Shown here piece after piece: positions 45,014 through 52,903 of a DNA stretch of 64,000 nucleotides. The stretch is from NCBI RefSeq assembly GCF_003182255.1, contig NZ_QGTQ01000012.1:1-64000 (forward strand), written 5' to 3'. Below the pieces are notes generated by a model, which saw only the letters and a list, made by a program, of their open reading frames with translations, was not told the origin of the DNA and ran no database searches. Each line of letters opens with the position of its first letter. Position 1 is the stretch's first letter. The DNA is from Paenibacillus cellulosilyticus (GTDB lineage: Bacteria > Bacillota > Bacilli > Paenibacillales > Paenibacillaceae). A program made the translations under genes and the position numbers.

Positions 45014-45822
45014 CAACTCAACTGCGACCAATAAAAGGGGTTCTGCTCGATCTCGACGGAACGCTCTACCATGGCAATGTGATGATTCAAGGTGCGGACC
45101 ACTTGATGCAATTGCTGATCGACAATAACATACCGTTCCGTTACGTGACGAACAATTCGACCCTTACGCCGGATGCCTTCGCGGCTCGACTGCGCGGTAT
45201 GGGGCTCCCAGCAACGCCCGAGGATGTATGTACATCCGCGAGCGCGGCAGCTGAATATGTAGCAACGAACCATCCAGGTGCACGGGTCTACATTATTGGG
45301 GAAAAGGGTTTGCGCGAAGCGGCAATGAATGCAGGTCTGGAACCAGTTGAAACCGGAGCAGATATCGTACTGCAGGGCATTGATCGTGAGCTGACCTATG
45401 CGAAGGTAGCAGGTGCGGTAGATCAGTTGCTGAAAGGCGCAAAGTTCGTCATGACAAACCCCGATCTGCTGCTCCCATCGGAGCATGGATTGATTCCAGG
45501 GGCAGGCTCGATTGGAGCAATGATTCAAGCTGCAAGCGGGCAGGCGCCGATCGTAATCGGCAAGCCATCGACTATTCTAATGAACTACGCGCTTAAACGA
45601 CTAGGTGCCAGCGCAGAGGAGACATGGGTTGTTGGCGATAATTTAGCAACGGATATCGGTGCAGGTAAAGCGGCAGGCTGTGGAACAGCACTTGTATTGA
45701 CTGGTTTGACGACAGCCGAGAACATGGAAATGTACGCAGAGAAGGCTGGCTGCCGTGCTGATGTCGTGTGCGCGGATCTGGATGAACTCGGCTCGTATAT
45801 ATTGGAACGAATCAGGCAATAA
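45010..45822 (+). CDS. HAD-IIA family phosphatase (NagD/AraL type)
   Basis: 270 residues, coupled to the preceding gene by ATGA. Motif I is LLDLDGTLYHGN, motif II YVTNNSTLTP, motif III the Lys in VIGKPST and motif IV VVGDNLATDIGAG. The large C2 cap between motifs II and III matches NagD/AraL, which act on sugar or nucleotide phosphates. The exact substrate is unknown. Confidence 0.92.
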   Translation: MTTQLRPIKGVLLDLDGTLYHGNVMIQGADHLMQLLIDNNIPFRYVTNNSTLTPDAFAARLRGMGLPATPEDVCTSASAAAEYVATNHPGARVYIIGEKGLREAAMNAGLEPVETGADIVLQGIDRELTYAKVAGAVDQLLKGAKFVMTNPDLLLPSEHGLIPGAGSIGAMIQAASGQAPIVIGKPSTILMNYALKRLGASAEETWVVGDNLATDIGAGKAAGCGTALVLTGLTTAENMEMYAEKAGCRADVVCADLDELGSYILERIRQ

Positions 45823-45862
45823 GAGAAGCAAACGTACGTACGGACAGGAAGGAAGATGATGA

Positions 45863-46678
45863 ATGCCGGAGCTGCCTGAAATGGAAACGTATCGCAATCT
45901 GCTGTCGGAGCGGATTGCCGGCAAAACGATAACGGGCGCAGTCGTTACTCGCGACAAAACAATTAATATGCCGTCAGAACAGTTCATTGAAGCTGTTGTG
46001 GGGCGCGTAGTCTGGTTCGTTGAACGCAGAGGCAAGCATCTGCTGCTGCATCTGGATGATGGACGCCGTCTCGTCATTCATCTCATGCTAGGCGGTTCCC
46101 TCTATTACGGGGATGACGAGGACCGACCGGATCGCACCGTTCAAGTGGAACTGTCCTTTGGCGAGCAGAAGCTGTTCGGCATCGGGCTGCGCCTTGGTTA
46201 TGTGCATCTGCTGACGGCGAAGGAAGCGATTGATCGCTTCCAAGAGCTTGGGCCAGAGCCGCTGGATGCTCGACTGACAGTCGATAATTTCAAGGCGCGG
46301 TTCAAAGGCAAGCGCGGCGCACTGAAACCGGCGCTTGTTGACCAGCATACCATTGCAGGGATCGGCAACTGCTATGCGGACGAGATCTGCTTCGCTGCAT
46401 CGATTCGTCCGAGTGTGCGTATTCCTGCACTCCAAGATGAAGATTGGGAGCGGCTGTTCCGTGCGATGCAGTCCGTGCTTCGTGAAGCAACTTCTTTTGG
46501 CGGTTATATGGAAGAGCCATTCACGCGCGAAGATAAGTTGACGGGCGGCTTTAACGAGCAATGCCGCGTCTATGATCGCGGTGGCGAGCCCTGCTTGAGA
46601 TGTGGAACCGCGATCGAACAGACAGAGGTTGCCGCTAAGAAAGTATTTTACTGCCCGACATGCCAACCTGAGGTGTAG
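45863..46678 (+). CDS. mutM: Fpg/Nei family DNA glycosylase
   Basis: 271 residues. The N-terminal catalytic Pro-Glu is in MPELPEMETY, the conserved Lys in ERRGKHLLL, the helix-two-turn-helix around AGIGNCYADEICF, and the C-terminal zinc finger CLRCG...FYCPTCQ. It removes oxidised bases such as 8-oxoguanine and nicks the site. The start follows AGGAAGGA. Endonuclease IV, which acts next in base excision repair, begins 3 bp after the stop. Fpg versus Nei specificity cannot be settled here. Confidence 0.88.
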   Translation: MPELPEMETYRNLLSERIAGKTITGAVVTRDKTINMPSEQFIEAVVGRVVWFVERRGKHLLLHLDDGRRLVIHLMLGGSLYYGDDEDRPDRTVQVELSFGEQKLFGIGLRLGYVHLLTAKEAIDRFQELGPEPLDARLTVDNFKARFKGKRGALKPALVDQHTIAGIGNCYADEICFAASIRPSVRIPALQDEDWERLFRAMQSVLREATSFGGYMEEPFTREDKLTGGFNEQCRVYDRGGEPCLRCGTAIEQTEVAAKKVFYCPTCQPEV

Positions 46679-46680
46679 CC

Positions 46681-47517
46681 ATGAGCTACGGCTGCCATGT
46701 AAGCACACGTGGAGGCTATCGGGCGGCTGCCGTGCGAGCGGCAGAAGCTGGGGCGACGTCGTTTCAATATTTTCCGAAAAATCCGCGTGGGTTGTCTGTA
46801 AAATCATTCGACCGTGCGGATGCGGAGCGGTGTGCGGCTTATTGTGCAGAGCATGGAATGGTGTCCATTGCGCATACGCCATACCCGACGAACTTGGCAG
46901 CCGAGGATCTGAGTCAGCGATCGCGTACCGTGGAGTCGCTGCTCAATGATCTGGACATTGCGCAGAGCTGCGGCTCGATCGGCATTGTAGTCCATTTCGG
47001 CATTTACAAAGGTGTAGAGCCGCTCGTTGGTTATAAGCACATCATCGCGACACTGGACGAAGTGACGAGCAGATGGTCAGGAAATACGAAGCTGCTGATT
47101 GAGAATCAGGCAGGCGACCATGCTTTCATGGGAACGACATTCGAGGAGCTGGCCACGATACGGAAGCTGTGCCGGCAGCCGGAGCAGATCGGCTTCTGCC
47201 TTGATACATGTCACTTGTTCGCCAGTGGTGGTTGGAACGGCGAGCCCGAAGCTCCGTGGCTGACGAAAGCAGCAGAGTTAGGGGTATTACCGCATATTGC
47301 AGCGATTCATTTTAACGACAGCATGTATGATTCGGGTTTGCGACGGGATCGACATGCTGTCATTGGCGAGGGACGAATCGGAGAGGCGGGGCTTCGTTGG
47401 ATGCTGACAGAGCCAGCGCTTGCACAAATTCCGTTTATTCTAGAGACGCCGACAGACGGGACGGGCTCTCATGTTAGTCAGTTGGTGCGGATGAAGGAAT
47501 GGGGAACAAAGCAGTGA
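46681..47517 (+). CDS. nfo: Endonuclease IV (AP endonuclease)
   Basis: 278 residues. The TIM-barrel zinc enzyme motifs are YGCHVSTRGG, SFQYFPKNPRG, VVHFGIYKG, LLIENQAGD, GFCLDTCHLFASG, IHFNDS and RDRHAVIGEGRIG. It cuts DNA at abasic sites, the step after the glycosylase encoded immediately upstream, so the pair forms a small base-excision repair cassette. Its stop overlaps the next GTG. Confidence 0.95.
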   Translation: MSYGCHVSTRGGYRAAAVRAAEAGATSFQYFPKNPRGLSVKSFDRADAERCAAYCAEHGMVSIAHTPYPTNLAAEDLSQRSRTVESLLNDLDIAQSCGSIGIVVHFGIYKGVEPLVGYKHIIATLDEVTSRWSGNTKLLIENQAGDHAFMGTTFEELATIRKLCRQPEQIGFCLDTCHLFASGGWNGEPEAPWLTKAAELGVLPHIAAIHFNDSMYDSGLRRDRHAVIGEGRIGEAGLRWMLTEPALAQIPFILETPTDGTGSHVSQLVRMKEWGTKQ

Positions 47518-47852
47518 ATCATCTATATCTGGACGACTATCGGGCATGTCCGGCGGGCTTTATTCTCGCTCGTAATGCGGAGGAATGCAAGCTGATGCTC
47601 AAAGAGCTGACGATCGGCATTTTATCTCTCGATTTCGATCTTGGCTACGGTGAGCCTACCGGTCTCGATGTCGTTGAATATATGGTAAGTGAGCAGATTT
47701 GGCCGCAGGAAGTGTATCTGCATACGTCCAGTAACCATGGACGGATGCAGATGTATCGGCTGCTGTCCCAGCATGCGCCGATGACGATGGAGCTTCACTA
47801 TGGTCCGATGCCGGATGAAGTAAAGGATCGTGTGGCGCGGCAGGCTGAATGA
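47514..47852 (+). CDS. Receiver-like protein of the cyclic-phosphate-processing (cREC) family
   Basis: 112 residues from GTG 47514 (overlap GTGA, GGGGA 8 bp upstream); an ATG at 47499 would add five residues. NHLYLDDYRACPAGFILARNAEEC, ILSLDFDLGYGEPTGLDVVEYM and EVYLHTSSNHGRMQMYRLL match the receiver-like domain predicted to process cyclic phosphates, with conserved DD, DxD and H/S residues. Its function is not established. Coupling to nfo suggests a repair or nucleic-acid-end role, as inference. Confidence 0.7.
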   Translation: MNHLYLDDYRACPAGFILARNAEECKLMLKELTIGILSLDFDLGYGEPTGLDVVEYMVSEQIWPQEVYLHTSSNHGRMQMYRLLSQHAPMTMELHYGPMPDEVKDRVARQAE

Positions 47853-47860
47853 ATGGAGCG

Positions 47861-47985
47861 TATGCTTACGAAGTAATCAATTTGCTTACGCAAATTGCTA
47901 AGCTTATGCTTACGAAGTAATCAATTTGCTTACGCAAATTGCTAAGCTTATGCTTACGAAGTAATCAATTTGCTTACGCAAATTG
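47861..47985 (+). repeat. 44-bp tandem repeat, 2.8 copies, each with a hairpin
   Basis: Units begin at 47861, 47905 and 47949 and are identical over their shared length. Each contains CAATTTGC-ttac-GCAAATTG, an 8-bp stem with a 4-base loop, and two GCTTACG words. The third copy ends about 16 bp before the next start codon, so the hairpins lie in the leader of the ABC ATPase gene. Confidence 0.95.
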
Positions 47986-48000
47986 ATTTTAGGGGGAACG

Positions 48001-48792
48001 ATGATGATACATTTGCAGGATATTACGTTCATTCGCGGTGAACGAACGATATTGAATGGCGTTAACTTTCATGTGCAAAAGGGCGAGCAATGGGTCATTC
48101 TCGGTCGGAACGGATCAGGCAAAACGACGCTGCTTGAATTTATGAACGGATACGAATTTCCTTCGAGCGGGACTGTTGATGTACTTGGCAATCGTTATGG
48201 TCAATGTGACGTGCGTGAAGTACGTAAGCAGATCGGTTATATCTCGCAGTCGCTCATAGAGAAGCTGACACTTCGCGATCCGCTGTGGGAAGTTGTCGCA
48301 ACGGGTGAATATGCGTTTCTTCGCTTCTATCAAGAAATTCCGGAAGAAGTAAAAGCGAAAGCGCTTAGCTTACTTGATGAAGTAGGACTACTGCATATGG
48401 CAGAGCAGCCGCTATCGACGCTGTCGCAAGGTGAACGGAAGAAGGCTATGCTGGCGCGCGCGCTGATGCAGGATCCGAAGCTGCTCATTATGGACGAGCC
48501 TTGTGCGGGTCTGGATTTGTATGAGCGTGAGAAGCTGCTCGTCGATCTGGACAATCTGCGCAAGCGCGATATTACCGTTATTTATGTAACCCATCATATT
48601 GAAGAAATTATGCCATTATTTACGCATGTCGCGCTTGTGAGCGGGGGAAGGATTGCAGCTGCAGGTCCCAAAGAGGAAGTGCTGCAGCCTTCCACGCTTA
48701 GTGAAGCTTATGAGCTGCCGATTGAAGTCGAATGGCAGCATGGGCGCCCATGGATTCGAGTGGTGCCTTCGGAGAAGGGAGCCACAGTGTGA
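48001..48792 (+). CDS. ABC transporter ATP-binding protein (YlmA-like)
   Basis: 263 residues. Walker A is LGRNGSGKTTLL, Q-loop GYISQSL, signature LSQGERKKAMLARAL, Walker B LLIMDEPCAGLD and H-loop VTHHIEE. There is no permease beside it, and the YlmA/PhnC-like class includes soluble ATPases of unclear partner. AGGGGG precedes ATG 48001 by 4 bp and ATG 48004 by 7 bp; either could be used. It overlaps the methyltransferase gene by GTGA. Confidence 0.9.
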   Translation: MMIHLQDITFIRGERTILNGVNFHVQKGEQWVILGRNGSGKTTLLEFMNGYEFPSSGTVDVLGNRYGQCDVREVRKQIGYISQSLIEKLTLRDPLWEVVATGEYAFLRFYQEIPEEVKAKALSLLDEVGLLHMAEQPLSTLSQGERKKAMLARALMQDPKLLIMDEPCAGLDLYEREKLLVDLDNLRKRDITVIYVTHHIEEIMPLFTHVALVSGGRIAAAGPKEEVLQPSTLSEAYELPIEVEWQHGRPWIRVVPSEKGATV

Positions 48793-49841
48793 GTAGTGAA
48801 TCACAAACCATGTCCGTAACGACATGGATCGGAACATCTAATACAGGTTATGCACCGCTAGCTATGGAGGAAGTGCGCCGTACGATTGAAGGTGCAGCAG
48901 TCCGCATTTTAGCTCCGGCGGAAACATTTATCATTGAAAGTCCTTTGGATCGCGTGGAGACGCTGCAGAAGCTGCAATCGCAGCCTCCGGTTTTCCTCCG
49001 TCATATTCAGCCTATCGATGGGACTTTGCTCCTGTCAGAAACGAATGAGGCTGATGTGCTTCCATGGCTGGCGGCAGAGATTAGCCGGACGGAAGATCAG
49101 ATTCGTGGAAAGCGCATATCCGTTCACGTTCGTCGAGCTGAAGGGTGCTCGTATCCTTACTCCGTCTTTGACACAAAGACATCGCTTGATGGTGTGCTGC
49201 GTGATGTTGGCGCCACAATCGACCAGCGTAGTCCAGAGACAATCATCTCGATCTACGCGGTCAAGGATCAACTGCTGTACGGAATCGGAACACCAGATGA
49301 GCTCATGTCGGACTGGCCGGGCGGCGCAATCCGCTTCCAGCGGGAAGAAGAGCAGATTTCGCGGGCAAAATTCAAGTTATTAGAGGCTGAGCGTGCTTTT
49401 GGACTGGATTATACTCAGTATCGGGAAGCACTTGATATTGGTGCAGCACCTGGCGGTTGGACATCGCTATTGCTCGAGAGAGGCGTTTCGGTGACCGCAA
49501 TCGATCCTGGAGCCATGCATCCGTCGCTGCGCAATCATCCGAAGTTAACCTATCTGAAGCGCAATGCCTCGGAAGTTAAGTTCAAACCAAACACGTTCGA
49601 CCTGCTCGTCTGCGATATGAGCTGGAGTCCGATGCAGATGGTGAAGCTTGTGCTTGATCTCCACGAGTCGCTAACTTATGGTGCAACGGCCATCATCACG
49701 ATCAAGCTTATGCACCGCAAGCCGCTGCAAACGATTCGTGATGTTATCGCGAAGCTGGAGTCCGTGTTCATTGTGCATCGTGCGAAGCAGTTGTTCCACA
49801 ATCGCGAGGAAATCACGCTGTTCATGACGAAGCAATATTAA
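48789..49841 (+). CDS. RlmM/FtsJ-type SAM-dependent RNA methyltransferase
   Basis: 350 residues from GTG 48789, which overlaps the previous stop and has GGGAG 7 bp upstream. A THUMP-like N-terminal half is followed by the FtsJ fold: EALDIGAAPGGWTSLLLERG (SAM site, GxxPGG), ITAIDPG, FDLLVCDMSWSP (motif IV Asp) and ITIKLMHRK (catalytic Lys). RlmM in E. coli 2'-O-methylates C2498 of 23S rRNA; the exact site here is inference. Confidence 0.85.
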   Translation: MSSESQTMSVTTWIGTSNTGYAPLAMEEVRRTIEGAAVRILAPAETFIIESPLDRVETLQKLQSQPPVFLRHIQPIDGTLLLSETNEADVLPWLAAEISRTEDQIRGKRISVHVRRAEGCSYPYSVFDTKTSLDGVLRDVGATIDQRSPETIISIYAVKDQLLYGIGTPDELMSDWPGGAIRFQREEEQISRAKFKLLEAERAFGLDYTQYREALDIGAAPGGWTSLLLERGVSVTAIDPGAMHPSLRNHPKLTYLKRNASEVKFKPNTFDLLVCDMSWSPMQMVKLVLDLHESLTYGATAIITIKLMHRKPLQTIRDVIAKLESVFIVHRAKQLFHNREEITLFMTKQY

Positions 49842-49848
49842 TTAAGGT

Positions 49849-49880
49849 AAGACGTGCCTATGGATGGGCACGTCTTTTTA
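49849..49880 (+). terminator. Intrinsic terminator after the methyltransferase gene
   Basis: AAGACGTGCC and GGCACGTCTT pair around a short loop, followed by TTTTA. Confidence 0.88.
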
Positions 49881-49888
49881 TTGTGCGA

Positions 49889-50064
49889 AAGAGACGATAT
49901 ACTGCCTCTACTGTGGCGCGGTGTACGAGGCTATCGCAATAGAGGTGATTATTCTCTCCTAAGGGAGTGTGGCGCGCTGGACTGTCACGATAGAGGCGAT
50001 AAACCGCCCCTAATGGGGGCGTGATGCATAGGGTTGTCTCAATAGAGGCGTTAATCCGCCTCTA
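49889..50064. repeat. Palindrome array D (GC-rich variant)
   Basis: Four 22-bp units start at 49889, 49940, 49991 and 50043 (spacings 51, 51, 52). The best is TAGAGGCG...CGCCTCTA at 50043; the others keep TAGAGG/CCTCTA-like arms with changes. The core TAATCC/TAAACC resembles that of several units in arrays A-C. It lies between the convergent methyltransferase gene and the broken DUF2691 gene. Confidence 0.8.
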
Positions 50065-50082
50065 AAGCGCACGCGATCCATT

Positions 50083-50384
50083 TTACCAAACGGACAGCTT
50101 GGTTCGGAAGTCATTCTCGTCTGTAATCTACCGGACTTTCTCGTACCCCTGGTTGATCGCATTATTGTGCAAGTCCATGAGCTTGTTAGAATCCTTGCAG
50201 TACATCGCAACATACGAAGGATCAATGACAAGCAGGATAAACTGACAATCGCTATTTATGTACTCATCGTACGTTGAGATAGCTACAACTGTGGAATTGA
50301 ACGGGAAGGCTTTCATCCCTTGAAAAATCAAATAACATCCGGATGTTCAATGATCTGTTGTAGAGTTGCGAGTGGCGCCAACAT
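50083..50384 (-). pseudogene. Broken DUF2691 family gene
   Basis: Read on the minus strand, LQQIIEHPDV (up to about 50345) continues after a one-base frameshift as LIFQGMKAFPFN...STYDEYINSDCQFILLVIDPSYVAMYCKDSNKL...NQGYEKVR. An amber TAG (50130-50128) then stands where the family has Tyr, and the same frame goes on as ITDENDFRTKLSVW to a TAA at 50085-50083. That C-terminal phrase is typical of DUF2691 proteins (about 150 residues). The 5' third is missing. At least three lesions (5' loss, frameshift, nonsense) mark it as dead. Function of the family is unknown. Confidence 0.75.
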
Positions 50385-50524
50385 CCTCTAACCATGCTGA
50401 CCTCCGATGTTATGTATTCTGCTTGCAAACGTTCTTATTGCTAGTATGAGGTGGGATATGCTAGAATGCAATTCCACGATTAGGAAGGACTTACCCAACC
50501 ATTATAAATGTGCGGAGGTCATGA
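50385..50524. other. Upstream region of the DUF6886 gene
   Basis: TGCTAGAAT (50459-50467) is a possible extended -10 with TTGCTA 18 bp upstream. Nothing else is recognised. Confidence 0.35.
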
Positions 50525-51079
50525 ATGAAGCTGTTTCATTTTAGTAATGAGAGCGATATCGAAATCTTCTACCCGAGAGTGAAGAGCAATCGGCAGGATA
50601 TGCCACCTGTTGTTTGGGCGATTGATGAGGAGCACCAGTTTACGTTCTTCGTCCCGAGAGACTGCCCGAGAATCATCTATACGCGATCAAATGACATGTG
50701 CGAAAAAGATATTGATCGCTTTTTCAGCACCACAACCTCGGATATCGTCATGACCATCGAAACAGGTTGGTGTGAGCGCATTAAGAATGCTACCTTGTAC
50801 CGCTACGAGCTGCCTTCAGAATCGTTTAAACTATTTGACGAGTGCGCAGGTTACTACATCTCAGAAGAAATCATTACCCCGATTCAGAAGGATGCCATTA
50901 CAAATCCATTAGACTTGCTGCTCCAACTCAACATCGATGTTCGCTTCACTCCTAACCTTCATCCGCTTCGCAACGCCATCCTTAGCTCATCCATAACGGA
51001 TTTCGGCATCCATAAGTTCATGAATGCACAGCCTATTGAAGCAAGCATTTCTGCACCTAAAAATCGCATTTTGAGTTAA
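50525..51079 (+). CDS. DUF6886 family protein
   Basis: 184 residues. MKLFHFSNESDIEIFYPRV, PPVVWAIDEEHQFTFFVPRDCPRI and ATLYRYELP are typical of this family of unknown function found in Firmicutes. The opening HFS with the later VWAIDE and PRDCPR suggests a small enzyme-like fold with conserved His, Asp/Glu and Cys, but no activity is known to me. CGGAGG lies 6-7 bp before the ATG. It stands alone. Confidence 0.72.
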   Translation: MKLFHFSNESDIEIFYPRVKSNRQDMPPVVWAIDEEHQFTFFVPRDCPRIIYTRSNDMCEKDIDRFFSTTTSDIVMTIETGWCERIKNATLYRYELPSESFKLFDECAGYYISEEIITPIQKDAITNPLDLLLQLNIDVRFTPNLHPLRNAILSSSITDFGIHKFMNAQPIEASISAPKNRILS

Positions 51080-51265
51080 AATAATATGGTATAAACGAAC
51101 CAGCGACAGGATTTGAGCAATTCAGCTTAAGAATGTCGCTTTTTACGGTTTAAAATGAGTGAATAGTGAATGCCAAACGACGACTTCTCGACGATAATGG
51201 ACATAAAGTGATATGATTAATACGAATACAATATACGACTCGGATCGTGTTGGAGGATAGCGTTA
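51080..51265. other. Upstream region of the XRE regulator
   Basis: AT-rich, with TATGATTAATACGAATACAAT suggesting -10-like hexamers at 51212 and 51227, but no clear -35 or palindromic operator. Confidence 0.35.
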
Positions 51266-51631
51266 TTGGTTATGGGTAATAATCATCTTTCATTTGCAGA
51301 GAAAATAGGGCAACGATTAAAGCAAGTTAGACTAAACAAGGGACTCTCCGCAGTTGAAGTATGCAAACAACTGAACATCGGCACTTCATCGATGAGCAAC
51401 TACGAACGCGGCGAAAGAATGCCGAGCTTAGAAATATTAATTAAGATCTCTGAATTGTATGAGATGTCTATAGATGAACTGGTAGGCGTACGGAAATACG
51501 ATACCGATGAAGATGCATGGCTGATGGACGTTAAATTTGCGTCAGCCGTCAAGAAAAAAACACTAATGAACATTTGGATTATTTTGAACAAGATGGAGGG
51601 AGAAAATATTGAGATCGGAAGACCAGATTAA
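51266..51631 (+). CDS. XRE family transcriptional regulator
   Basis: About 121 residues. The helix-turn-helix runs from about residue 12 to 65: IGQRLKQVRLNKGLSAVEVCKQLNIGTSSMSNYERGERMPSLEILIKISELYEMSIDELVG. The C-terminal 45 residues are helical. TTG 51266 has GGAGG 9 bp upstream, ATG 51272 has it at 15 bp, so TTG is slightly preferred. The 3' end overlaps a small second gene. Such pairs occur in phage-derived and toxin-antitoxin-like loci. Confidence 0.85.
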   Translation: MVMGNNHLSFAEKIGQRLKQVRLNKGLSAVEVCKQLNIGTSSMSNYERGERMPSLEILIKISELYEMSIDELVGVRKYDTDEDAWLMDVKFASAVKKKTLMNIWIILNKMEGENIEIGRPD

Positions 51632-51770
51632 ACGAATGATTGTTCAATTACAGCAGCTTCAACGGAATTTACATAGTGAAGAGAACGCAATCGAATTAGA
51701 GGCCGTCAATGGCAAAATCGAGATTTTGGAATGGGTCCTTAATGCACCAGTCGAGAAATATCATGTATAG
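51609..51770 (+). CDS. 53-residue helical protein overlapping the XRE gene
   Basis: A TTG start with GGAGGG 8 bp upstream opens a frame of 53 residues overlapping the regulator gene by 23 bp. The product starts MRSEDQIKRMIVQLQQLQ and is rich in Gln, Glu, Leu and Ile with heptad spacing, ending in LEWVLNAPVEKYHV. It looks like a short coiled coil that could partner the XRE protein. I do not recognise a family. Confidence 0.6.
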   Translation: MRSEDQIKRMIVQLQQLQRNLHSEENAIELEAVNGKIEILEWVLNAPVEKYHV

Positions 51771-51900
51771 CTACAGGACATTCCGGATGGTGTTCGAAGG
51801 TGGACATATCCGTTAATTCAAAGGAAGGAGCAGTGTTATTCTTATCCCATCTAGCGAGATGGTAAGTGTAACATGACTCCCTCCTAAGTTTATTTGGCAG

Positions 51901-52404
51901 CTAAAGCTTAACCCTTGCTAGAATCTCGGTTATAAAAGGATGTTTAGCATTCGTATACGCGGCTCTGTCGTGAGGGTACTTGTCAGCAAGTTCTCTCTTG
52001 AGCTGATCATATTGCATCATCGCCTCAGAATGATCTCTCAAGTAGTCCCTAAACGCAAGTTGATGGTCCCATTCCTCGCTGCCATATACGTAAACATGCA
52101 AATGATGCGTCCCGGCCCGCCATTGCCCCTTCCTGAAGAACCTCCGATTCGGAAACTCCTTATGAACAACATGCTCGTATCCAATCCGAGCCAGCGGCTC
52201 GATGAAAGCCTCAACCTCTGCTAAATCTTTAACCCCGACCATGAAATCAATAACTGTCTTTGCCGAAAGCCCCGGAACCGCCGTACTCCCAATATGCTCA
52301 ATGGCAATCGCCTTATCAGTCATAATCTCCTCAACCTGTCTTTTTTCCTCTTGAAACATCAACGGCCAATTCTCGTTATAACCCTCAATCTTAACGGTTT
52401 CCAC
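51901..52404 (-). CDS. GrpB/Dephospho-CoA kinase-like family protein (UPF0157)
   Basis: 167 residues from minus-strand GTG 52404 (GGAGG 6 bp upstream); an open frame to ATG 52467 has no ribosome site. EHIGSTAVPGLSAKTVIDFMVGV is the nucleotidyltransferase-like GS...D.D core of the GrpB family, and RAGTHHLHVYVYGSEEW plus FRDYLRDHSEAMMQYDQLKRELA complete it. The role is unknown. Confidence 0.88.
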   Translation of the reverse strand: METVKIEGYNENWPLMFQEEKRQVEEIMTDKAIAIEHIGSTAVPGLSAKTVIDFMVGVKDLAEVEAFIEPLARIGYEHVVHKEFPNRRFFRKGQWRAGTHHLHVYVYGSEEWDHQLAFRDYLRDHSEAMMQYDQLKRELADKYPHDRAAYTNAKHPFITEILARVKL

Positions 52405-52563
52405 AAATACCTCCTGGAAGTCTTGTTTTTCACTTAAGTGGGGTAGAAGCGGGGCAGATGATTCCATGCCAACTGTGATTTAATTGTCACAACATTCGCA
52501 GTAAATCTCAAGGAACCTCAAATATCAATCACAATCACTATGTTTGTATTCCCATCCAACGTA

Positions 52564-52819
52564 TAGCGTGTCCCTAAGGGACGAAAGCGAGCTAGAAGCG
52601 GGCCATACGCCTACATACGAATCGTACCTCATACCACCAATCCTCACTAAACATCACCAACCGCAAAGCGTGTCCCAAAGGGACAAAAGCGACTCCTAGC
52701 ACGACGAGCCAGGAATCGCTTTCGGGAGTCCAGAGGTAAAGGTTTCCGTTAGGAAACCACATCGGAAGCATACGCTTTGCCCTTTGGGGCCCTCCCTTGA
52801 GAGGGAGGGTTTGGGTGGG
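52564..52819 (+). repeat. Composite intergenic repeat, second forward copy
   Basis: Two GTCCC/GGGAC modules, AGCGTGTCCCtaaGGGACGAAAGCG (52564-52588) and AAGCGTGTCCCaaaGGGACAAAAGCG (52674-52699), are followed by GCCCTTTGGGGCCCTCCCTTGAGAGGGAGGG (to 52809) and TTTGGGTGGG. Order and orientation match 21769-22035. Confidence 0.8.
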
Positions 52820-52903
52820 CAATTGAGGACTTGGATGGATGTCACTTCCCCCTTGAGGGGGCAGGGGGTGAATCACAAAGTCGTCTGGGAACGATATCCC
52901 AGC

